A stretch of DNA of 64,000 nucleotides from VAZQ01 sp963821505. GTDB lineage: Bacteria > Pseudomonadota > Alphaproteobacteria > Rhizobiales > Xanthobacteraceae. The notes below the pieces were generated by a model. It did not search any database and was not told the origin of the DNA. It worked only from the letters and a program-made list of their open reading frames with translations. Shown here piece after piece: positions 24,433 through 31,461 of this stretch (position 1 is its first letter; each line of letters opens with the position of its first letter). The position numbers and the translations under genes are program-made. The stretch covers positions 451,094 to 515,093 of the forward strand of contig CAWGEH010000010.1 in assembly GCA_963821505.1 (NCBI GenBank), in the 5' to 3' direction.

Positions 24433-25751
24433 GTTGTCTGTTCTCCATCCTCCGGTTCCAGCGCCCGTCCCTTGATGACGGCCTCATCGCCGAACCTTTC
24501 TCGCAGCCGGTCGATCGCGTGCTCGGCCTCGGCGACGCGGCGGTCGATGAGGTCGGAGAAGTCGGCCCCATCGGCGTCGCACAGCGCGGAGAGGCCGATG
24601 CCGATCAGGCGGAACATGGTGCCGTCGGTTTCGCGCCCGAGCAGATCGCGCCCGGCGGCAAAAATGAGCGCTGCGAGCTGGGTCGGGTGCGCGAGCGAGT
24701 GCGCGCGCGTCCGGATGCGGAAATCGGCGGTTTTCAGCTTGAGCGTCACCGTCGAGCCGGCCAGCGCACTGGCTTTGAGGCGGGCGGAGACCTTTTCGCA
24801 CAGATGCCACAGCCGCAGCTCCAGCCGGCGGAAGTCCGCGATGTCGTGGTCGAAGGTGGTTTCCGCCGAAATGCTCTTGGTCTCGCGGTCGGCCCTGACC
24901 GGGCGGTCGTCGAGACCGTGCGCGAGCCGTGAAAGTCTCGCCCCCTCGGCGCCGTAGCGCCGCGTCAGGTCGCTCGCGGCGGCGCGCTGAAGATCGCCGA
25001 TCGTGCGCAGGCCGTCGCGCGCGAGCCGCTGCTGCGCCATTTTTCCGACCCCGAAGATCAGCGTCACCGGTTTCGGCGCCAGGAACTGGGCGGCCTCGCC
25101 GGCGCCGAGCACGGCGAAGCCGCGCGGCTTGTCGAGATCGGAGGCGATCTTGGCCAGGAACTTGTTGGAGGAAAGCCCGATGGACACGGTAATGCCGAGG
25201 GTCTTTTCGACCTCGGCGGCGAAGCCGGCGAGCGCCTTCGCGGGCGACATCCCATGCAGGCGGGCGGTCCCGGACAAATCCATGAACGCTTCGTCGATCG
25301 ATACCGGTTCGACCAGCGGCGTGAGCTTGAACATGAGGCTGCGGACCTCGCGTCCGACGCGCGCGTATTTCTCCATGTCGGGTCGAACGACGGTCGCGTG
25401 CGGGCACAGCCGCCGCGCCTCGAACATGGGCATCGCCGATCTCACGCCGAAAGTGCGCGCGATATAGCAGGCGGTGAGCACGACGCCGCGCTGACGGCCC
25501 CCGACGATCACCGGCTTGTCGGCGAGCGTCGGATCGTCGCGCTTCTCGATTGTGGCATAGAAGGCGTCGCAATCGACGTGAGCGATCGCAAGCTCGTCGA
25601 GCGCGGGATGGCGCAGCAAACGCGGCGAGCGGCAGGCGGGACAGCGCCGCACTTGCCCGCGCGCGTCGCGGCCGCAATCGCGGCAGAAGCCGGGCGTGCT
25701 CTCGCCGCGCATCGATGCGTCGCTCACGGGGCCGCCGCCGGGTTCGATCAT
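24420..25751 (-). CDS. dinB: DNA polymerase IV (Y-family) with N-terminal zinc ribbon
   Basis: A 443-residue translesion polymerase. Metal-binding acidic residues are in AHVDCDAFYATIE and the SIDEAFMDLSG motif, with LSSNKFLAKIASDLDKP in the palm and a little-finger domain from about residue 260. The N-terminal ~45 residues have a CxxC-x10-CxxC pattern (CRDCGRD...CPAC), a zinc-ribbon-like extension absent from E. coli DinB. The start at 25751 overlaps the DUF3572 stop by ATGA; the frame extends to 25769. The last ten residues are acidic and lie in the direct repeat. Confidence 0.94.
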   Translation of the reverse strand: MIEPGGGPVSDASMRGESTPGFCRDCGRDARGQVRRCPACRSPRLLRHPALDELAIAHVDCDAFYATIEKRDDPTLADKPVIVGGRQRGVVLTACYIARTFGVRSAMPMFEARRLCPHATVVRPDMEKYARVGREVRSLMFKLTPLVEPVSIDEAFMDLSGTARLHGMSPAKALAGFAAEVEKTLGITVSIGLSSNKFLAKIASDLDKPRGFAVLGAGEAAQFLAPKPVTLIFGVGKMAQQRLARDGLRTIGDLQRAAASDLTRRYGAEGARLSRLAHGLDDRPVRADRETKSISAETTFDHDIADFRRLELRLWHLCEKVSARLKASALAGSTVTLKLKTADFRIRTRAHSLAHPTQLAALIFAAGRDLLGRETDGTMFRLIGIGLSALCDADGADFSDLIDRRVAEAEHAIDRLRERFGDEAVIKGRALEPEDGEQTTEDG

Positions 25752-26062
25752 GGCGTATCCCGGTCCCATTGGCCGCCCGCCAGTGCGTCGCGCGCGCGCA
25801 TCACCGCGGCCGGATCGATGTCGTTTTCTCCGGCGAAGGCAAGCAGCAGCGCCTCGTCACCCGCGAGGTGATCGAGCACACCCACGAGGAATTGCGGATC
25901 GCGCGCGGCTTCGCGGATGGAGGCGGGGCCTATTCCCGTCACCGCCAGGAAGCGCGCGAGCCGTTCGGGATCGTTGGCAATGAAGCCGAGCGCGGTAATG
26001 GCGAGATCCTCGGCTGCTGCCTGCCGCTCCCTGCGGCCGCCAGGCTGCCGCTGACGACTCAT
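25748..26062 (-). CDS. DUF3572 family protein
   Basis: A 104-residue helical protein. The family region AAEDLAITALGFIANDPERLARFLAVTGIGPASIREAARDP is present, followed by FLVGVLDHLAGDE and the ALLAFAGE turn. Function is unknown; the domain is common in Hyphomicrobiales directly upstream of dinB. Here its stop overlaps the dinB start by ATGA, so the two are translationally coupled. Confidence 0.88.
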   Translation of the reverse strand: MSRQRQPGGRRERQAAAEDLAITALGFIANDPERLARFLAVTGIGPASIREAARDPQFLVGVLDHLAGDEALLLAFAGENDIDPAAVMRARDALAGGQWDRDTP

Positions 26063-26252
26063 CGCGATCTCCGCGTTGCTTGACCGCCGCGCCCGCCGAT
26101 TCGAGCGTGGATTGAAGGAAACCCCCGTTGCGCCGTCGCATCAAGGCCGGCGTCGGGCGCGGCCCGGCGCCGAGGAGCAAACAGCGCCGGGTCCCTCGAC
26201 GCCAGGGCAAAATGTCGGGTAGGGGAGGGACCGGATCCACAAGGAGGCGACT

Positions 26253-26699
26253 ATGCGCAAGGGCGGTCTGTCCGTTGCCGGCGTCAGCATTCTGTTCGCA
26301 TTCGGGCTGGCGGCGTGGGAGGCGTATTTCTTTTGGTTTGCAGGGTCGTTTGCGGGCGCGGAAGGAAGGCTCGGCCTGTTCACCCCGGATCGGTTGGGCT
26401 TCAACATGGCCTGGCTCGCTTCGATCTATCTGACCTACCAGCTGATCTCGATTCCGTTCAGCTTGCCGACGGTGGCCAATCGATTCATCGGCGTGGTGGA
26501 TGGCATGGCTTCCCTGGTGCCGCTCGCAGTCGTGCTGGTCGTGGTGTTCGGCAAGCCGCAGCTCATCGGCACGCCGCAGCGCTGGGAGGCGGCTTTCCTG
26601 CTGATCTTCATCACCATGGTCGATCTGTTCGGCGGATATACGTTCAACATCGCGCTCAGCCGCCGGATCATGGACGTCGCACCCGCTGGCTCGGCATGA
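26253..26699 (+). CDS. Four-helix inner-membrane protein, unknown
   Basis: A 148-residue protein with about four hydrophobic helices: VAGVSILFAFGLAAWEAYFF, NMAWLASIYLTYQLISIPF, ASLVPLAVVLVVVFG and AAFLLIFITMVDLFGGYTF. The ribosome site AAGGAGG lies 7-13 bases upstream of the ATG. No family is recognised. It runs divergently from DUF3572 and toward divK, about 330 bases away. Confidence 0.7.
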   Translation: MRKGGLSVAGVSILFAFGLAAWEAYFFWFAGSFAGAEGRLGLFTPDRLGFNMAWLASIYLTYQLISIPFSLPTVANRFIGVVDGMASLVPLAVVLVVVFGKPQLIGTPQRWEAAFLLIFITMVDLFGGYTFNIALSRRIMDVAPAGSA

Positions 26700-26880
26700 G
26701 GATGCGCGCATCCGAGCGCCCGCGACTCGCGGTGCGATCATCTTGCGGCGGCGAAGGCCACCCATCCCGGGCAGCCTCGATGGGGAGCTCGCGTCCCGCG
26801 TCGCCGCTGTTTTCGGCCCATTTTCGGAGCATCTCCGCGCGCGCGGCGCATGCCCGGCGTTTGCGTTTCCGTAACGTATC

Positions 26881-26895
26881 GACACTATTAGTGTC
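26881..26895. promoter_or_regulatory. Perfect 7+1+7 palindrome GACACTA-T-TAGTGTC upstream of divK
   Basis: A perfect dyad 136 bases before the divK start and 180 after the membrane-protein stop. It is the size of a dimeric repressor site. No regulator is assigned. Confidence 0.45.
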
Positions 26896-27030
26896 CCGGT
26901 TCCGACGTAGGAACGTCAAATCCGCCACACTGGTTTCCGCGCCGCAGCTACGCTAACGACTCGGGCTCCCCAAGGCCCACGGTTCCATAAGGGTATGGGC
27001 CCGCGTACGGGGACTGTCGGAAGGTCGGCG

Positions 27031-27402
27031 ATGTCCAAGACCGTCATGATCGTGGAGGACAACGAGCTCAACATGAAGCTCTTCCACGATCTATTGGAGG
27101 CGCACGGCTACCACACCGTCGGTACGCGCAACGGCATCGAGGCCCTCGATCTCGCCCGCAAGCACCGTCCCGACCTGATCCTGATGGATATTCAGCTCCC
27201 CGAAGTCTCCGGTCTGGAAGTGACCAAGTGGCTCAAGGAAGACCCGGAGCTCAAGGCTATTCCGGTCGTCGCCGTCACCGCCTTCGCGATGAAGGGCGAC
27301 GAGGAACGCATCCGGCAAGGCGGTTGCGAGGCTTATCTGTCGAAGCCGATCTCGGTGGGCAAGTTCATCGAGACCATCCGCCACTTTCTGGGGTCGGCCT
27401 GA
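27031..27402 (+). CDS. divK: Single-domain response regulator DivK
   Basis: A 123-residue receiver domain with no output domain. It has VEDNELNMKLFHDLLEAHGY (acidic pocket), the phospho-acceptor Asp53 in LILMDIQLPEVSG, VAVTAFAM, and the Lys in LSKPIS. This is closely the DivK pattern. In Caulobacter and Brucella DivK binds the CckA pathway kinase DivL/PleC/DivJ to set polarity and CtrA activity. The start at 27031 has GGAAGG upstream; an ATG at 26995 adds 12 atypical residues. Confidence 0.93.
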   Translation: MSKTVMIVEDNELNMKLFHDLLEAHGYHTVGTRNGIEALDLARKHRPDLILMDIQLPEVSGLEVTKWLKEDPELKAIPVVAVTAFAMKGDEERIRQGGCEAYLSKPISVGKFIETIRHFLGSA

Positions 27403-27514
27403 GGGCGCGCGGCGACGTCCGGCGGCGGTGCCTTCGACAAAACCCGGGCAAAGCTGTGGCCGGCAACGCGCGGTCAACCCCTGATGGGTGAAGCCGAGCG
27501 AATTCTCGCCGTTG

Positions 27515-27534
27515 TCAACAACCTAATTTGTTGA
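27515..27534 (+). terminator. Candidate hairpin after divK
   Basis: TCAACAA and TTGTTGA pair perfectly around a 6-base loop, followed by TTTCC. It is 113 bases after the divK stop; the T-tract is minimal. Confidence 0.35.
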
Positions 27535-27820
27535 TTTCCGAGCCCGTTGCGCTACTTTGCCCGAGGCGGTGGACGAAACTCTCGGGCCTGGGGCATAATC
27601 CCGGGTCGCGGCGCATCACCACATCGCCATCTTATTGATAACCCTACGGAATGCTCAGGTCCGCCGCATCTCCTGGGTCCGTGGGGTTCGGCCGGTCCGG
27701 GGGCGGTACGAGTGGCCTCCTCATGACACCGCTCCCGACCGGCCACCTTTTCTCGCCGCGGTAGGGCGACCTGCACACCGTCGGGGCTTTTCCACAAAAT
27801 GCGAAAGGCGCCCTGTCATC

Positions 27821-28012
27821 GCATGTCGGCTATAGCCGACATGCGCACTCAACGAGCCGATTTCGGGTAAACCCCAGACCGGATGCATGTCGGCTATAGC
27901 CGACATGCGCGCTCAACGAGCCGATCTCGGGTAAACCCCAGACCGGATGCATGTCGGCTATAGCCGACATGCGCACTCAACAGCCGATCTCGGGCAAACC
28001 CGAGATCGGATG
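27821..28012. repeat. Three tandem 64-base repeats, each with a 24-base palindrome
   Basis: Copies start at 27821, 27885 and 27949, exactly 64 bases apart. Each begins with a 24-base perfect palindrome whose half is GCATGTCGGCTA, followed by CTCAACGAGCCG and GGGTAAACCCCAGACCGG. The third copy is diverged and ends in a GATCTCGGG/CCCGAGATC hairpin. It ends about 32 bases from the rpmG stop, on its downstream side. The remaining intergenic 27403-27820 holds nothing convincing. Confidence 0.9.
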
Positions 28013-28043
28013 CGGGCGCCTTCATTCTGCGCGCTGCGCGCCG

Positions 28044-28211
28044 TCACTTGATCTTGGATTCGCGGAACTCGACGTGCTTCTTGGCGACCGGATCGTATTT
28101 CTTCTTCACCAGCTTGTCGGTCATCGTGCGCGAATTCTTCCGCGTCACATAATAGAAGCCGGTGTCCGCGCTGGAGACGAGCTTCACTTTGATGGTGGTG
28201 GCTTTCGCCAT
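28044..28211 (-). CDS. rpmG: 50S ribosomal protein L33
   Basis: A 55-residue basic protein beginning MAKATTIKVKLVSSADTGFYYVTRKNSRTM and ending EFRESKIK, the standard alphaproteobacterial L33. It is too short for a usual long-frame search and was found by translating the strand opposite to the surrounding frames. The ATG at 28211 is followed on its strand by a plain stop at 28044. It lies between divK and rnr as in many Hyphomicrobiales. Confidence 0.93.
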   Translation of the reverse strand: MAKATTIKVKLVSSADTGFYYVTRKNSRTMTDKLVKKKYDPVAKKHVEFRESKIK

Positions 28212-28285
28212 GGCAAACCTCGAGCGTTTTGAGTGGGGCGGAACCTAGCCGCTGGCCCGCTATTGTCAATGCGCCGCGGCGCCGC

Positions 28286-31200
28286 TCACAGCAGTTCCCG
28301 CCGGAAGCGCCCGCGCGGCATGCTGTAGAAGGGCACCGGCAGGTCGTGCCCGAAGCCGTCGGCGATGCGGGCGTCGAGCTCTTCCAGCATCACTCCGGTG
28401 ACCGCCGGCATGTCGAGCTGCTTGGCATCCGCAAGCGCCATCCACACCAGTTCAACGAGCTCGGCGTCGGGGCCGGTCACGCCCTCGACGCGGTGCGCGA
28501 TCGCGCTCGCATCCATGGTGAAGAAGCGCGCGTCGAACCGCCGCGGGCGGCCGGGCGGAGTGATGGCGCGGCCGATGAAGTGCAACACGCTCAGATCCGG
28601 CAGGATCTTCGCTTCGGCGAAAGCGGTCCAGGGGCCGCGCGGAACCTTGACCGCTTCGCCGCCGCTGGGCGCGCCGAGCAGAAGCCCGGTCTCCTCGAAC
28701 GTCTCGCGGATGGCGGCGAGCGCGAACGAGCGCGCCTTCGCGACGCTCGCGCGCTGCAGCCGCTTCATCAGATTCGCTTCGGCATGCGGATCGAGCGGTC
28801 GCGCGACCGGCATGAGCCTGTCGATGCGGTCCACGCGGCCGCCGGGAAAGACGAATTTTCCCGGCATGAATTTGTGGCGCTGATGGCGCTTGCCCAGCAG
28901 CACCTTGGGCACGCTGCCCGCGCGGTCCACCAGGATCAGCGTCGCCGCATCCTTCGGCCGCACATAGGGAGAGGACAGGTCGCGCTCGACCTCGTTCATC
29001 CGCTTCACGAAGCGGTTCATCCGCTCGAGCCGATCCGCGTGCACGTCACTCATCGCTTCCCGCTCCGCTCGCGTCGCGCGGCGTGGCGCGGGCTGCTTGT
29101 GGGCGGTGCGCTCGCGCGCCCCACGCCGCCGGCCGCCGCCGTTATAGCGGCCCTCGGAGAGAAGCTCGAATCGCAGCGCACCCGCGACCGGGGCGGCCTC
29201 GACCAGCCGCACCGTCACGCGATCGCCGAGCCGGTGCGTCATTCCGCTGCGATCGCCGATCAGGGCATGACGGTCCTCGTGGTAGCGGAAATATTCCTCG
29301 CCGATGGTGCGCGCGGGAACGAACCCGTCTGCGCCGGTATCGTCGAGCTTGACGAACAGACCGGCGCGGGTGGCGCCCGAGATGTGGCCCTCGAATGTCG
29401 CGCCGATGCGGTCGGCGAGAAAGTGCGCGAGCAGGCGATCGAAGGTTTCGCGCTCGGCCTTCATGGCGCGGCGCTCGGCGGCCGAGATTTGCGCGCCGAT
29501 TTCTCCCAGCGCGGCGGTGTCTTGCTGCTCCGGCAACGCGCCGTCGCCGAGCTTCAAGGCGCGGATGAGGCCGCGATGCACGATGAGATCGGCGTAGCGG
29601 CGGATCGGCGAGGTGAAATGGGCGTAGCGCCGCAGGTTGAGCCCGAAATGCCCGTAGTTCTCGGCCGCATATTCGGCCTGCGCCTGGGTGCGCAGCACCA
29701 CCTCGTTGACGAGCTTCTCGACGTCGCGGCCTTTCACGCGCGCGAGGATGCGGTTGAACTGCTCGGCCCGCAGCGCACCGGCCTTCGGCAGCGAGATGTC
29801 GAGGCTCTGCAGGAACTCGCGCAGCGCGTTCACGCGCTCGGGATCCGGCTCGTCGTGCACCCGATAGATCAGCGGCACGCGCGCGTGCTCCAGCGTCTCG
29901 GCCGCGGCCACGTTGGCGAGGATCATGAATTCCTCGATCAGCCGGTGGGCGTCGAGGCGCTCCGGCGTCATCACGCGATCGACGGTGTTGTGGGCGGTCA
30001 GGACGATCTTGCGTTCCGGCAGGTCGAGATCGAGCGGCGCGCGCTCGTCACGGGCGCGTTTGAGCGCGCGATAGGCGGCATAGAGCGGTTCGAGCACGGA
30101 GGCCAGCAGCGGCCCGGTGGTGTCGTCGGGCCAGCCGTCGACCGCGGCCTGCGCCTGCAGGTAATTGAGCTTGGCGGCCGAGCGCATGAGCACGCGATGA
30201 AAGCTGTGGGAGCGCTTGCGGCCATCGGCGCCGACGACGAGACGCACCGCCAGCGCGGCGCGATCCTCGCCGGGCCGCAGCGAGCAGAGATCGTTGGAGA
30301 TGCGTTCCGGCAGCATCGGCACGACGCGGTCGGGGAAGTAGACCGAATTGCCGCGCACGAGCGCCTCGCGGTCGAGCGCAGAGCCGGGCCGCACATAATG
30401 GGCGACGTCGGCAATGGCGACGCTGATCACGAAGCCGCCGGTATTCTTGGGGTCGGGGTCGCGCACCGCGTGCACGGCATCGTCGTGATCCTTGGCGTCG
30501 GCCGGATCGATGGTGACGAGCGGCAGCGCGCGCCAATCCTCGCGGCCGGCGCGCCGCGCGGGTTTGGCCGCTTCCGCCTCGGCGAGCGCGGCCGGCGCAA
30601 ACACGTGCGGGATCGAATGGGCATGGATGGCGATCAGGCTGACCGCGCGCTCAGTCTGCAGCGAGCCGAGCTTCTCCGTGACCCGCGCGCTGGCGAGGCC
30701 ATAGCCGCTGCGGCGCGCCGCCACTTCGACCGCGACCAGGTCGCCGTCCCGCGCATCCGCGCCGGCGCCGGCGGGGATCGCGAGCTCGCGACCGAGCTGC
30801 TTCTTGTCGATCGGCTCGAGCCGCCCGCCGCCGCCCGGCGTTGCGCGGAAAATGCCGAGCACGCGTTGCTTGGCGCGGTCGATGAGCTTGATGATGCGCC
30901 CGGTGTGGTGGACTGGATCGCTCGGCTCGCCGCTCTCCTCGACGCGCAGCAAGACGCGGTCGCCGACGCCGGCGACCTCGCTCGGCCGCGGGCGGCGTGG
31001 AATCCGTATGCGGATCTTGGGCGCGGGGCCGTGCTCGGCCTCGTCCCATTCGGTCGGAAGCGCGATCAGTTCGCCGTCGGGGTCGCGCGCGGTCACGTCG
31101 GCGACCACCACATGGGGCAGGGCCCCGGGATGATGCAGCTTCTTGCGGCGGCGCTCGACGCGGCCTTCGTCGGCAAGCTCGCGCAGCATGCGCTTGAGCG

Positions 31201-31321
31201 CGGCACGGTCGGCGTTCTTCATGCCGAAGGCGCGCGCGATCTCGCGGGTGCCGACCTTGCCGGGTTGCTTGCCGATGAAGGCGAGGAGCTCGTCTTTGGA
31301 GGGAAGGGAGGCTTTGGCCAT
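28286..31321 (-). CDS. rnr: Ribonuclease R fused in frame to a NUDIX hydrolase
   Basis: A 1011-residue protein. Residues 1-756 are RNase R, a processive 3'-5' exoribonuclease: N-terminal winged helix (SKDELLAFIGKQPGKVGTREIARAFG), cold-shock domains, and the RNB catalytic motif VTIDPADAKDHDDAVHAV (about 270-282), then an S1 domain and a basic tail. Residues 757-1011 read as a complete NUDIX hydrolase, starting MSDVHADRLERMNRFV and carrying a RETFEETGL NUDIX signature, with a long insertion before it. No stop separates them. An ATG at 29053 with GGGAAG upstream could also start a separate NUDIX protein. Start at 31321 is the RNase R start. Confidence 0.9.
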   Translation of the reverse strand: MAKASLPSKDELLAFIGKQPGKVGTREIARAFGMKNADRAALKRMLRELADEGRVERRRKKLHHPGALPHVVVADVTARDPDGELIALPTEWDEAEHGPAPKIRIRIPRRPRPSEVAGVGDRVLLRVEESGEPSDPVHHTGRIIKLIDRAKQRVLGIFRATPGGGGRLEPIDKKQLGRELAIPAGAGADARDGDLVAVEVAARRSGYGLASARVTEKLGSLQTERAVSLIAIHAHSIPHVFAPAALAEAEAAKPARRAGREDWRALPLVTIDPADAKDHDDAVHAVRDPDPKNTGGFVISVAIADVAHYVRPGSALDREALVRGNSVYFPDRVVPMLPERISNDLCSLRPGEDRAALAVRLVVGADGRKRSHSFHRVLMRSAAKLNYLQAQAAVDGWPDDTTGPLLASVLEPLYAAYRALKRARDERAPLDLDLPERKIVLTAHNTVDRVMTPERLDAHRLIEEFMILANVAAAETLEHARVPLIYRVHDEPDPERVNALREFLQSLDISLPKAGALRAEQFNRILARVKGRDVEKLVNEVVLRTQAQAEYAAENYGHFGLNLRRYAHFTSPIRRYADLIVHRGLIRALKLGDGALPEQQDTAALGEIGAQISAAERRAMKAERETFDRLLAHFLADRIGATFEGHISGATRAGLFVKLDDTGADGFVPARTIGEEYFRYHEDRHALIGDRSGMTHRLGDRVTVRLVEAAPVAGALRFELLSEGRYNGGGRRRGARERTAHKQPAPRRATRAEREAMSDVHADRLERMNRFVKRMNEVERDLSSPYVRPKDAATLILVDRAGSVPKVLLGKRHQRHKFMPGKFVFPGGRVDRIDRLMPVARPLDPHAEANLMKRLQRASVAKARSFALAAIRETFEETGLLLGAPSGGEAVKVPRGPWTAFAEAKILPDLSVLHFIGRAITPPGRPRRFDARFFTMDASAIAHRVEGVTGPDAELVELVWMALADAKQLDMPAVTGVMLEELDARIADGFGHDLPVPFYSMPRGRFRRELL

Positions 31322-31461
31322 CTGAGGGAACAATATGCGGTCGTCGGCAATCCGTAAGTAATTATTCAATCGTCGGTAATCAGTAGGCAATCGGCAGTTT
31401 TGCAATCAGAAGTCCTATTCCTCCCGGGCATGAATTTCGTCGCACAATGACCGGCCTCGAC

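Noticed and set aside
27821..28012. 64-base repeats considered as CRISPR
   Set aside because: Only three copies, no variable spacer, and no cas genes in the window.
28229..31357. Plus-strand open frame of 1042 residues opposite rnr
   Set aside because: Antisense of the RNase R-NUDIX gene, with no recognisable domain.
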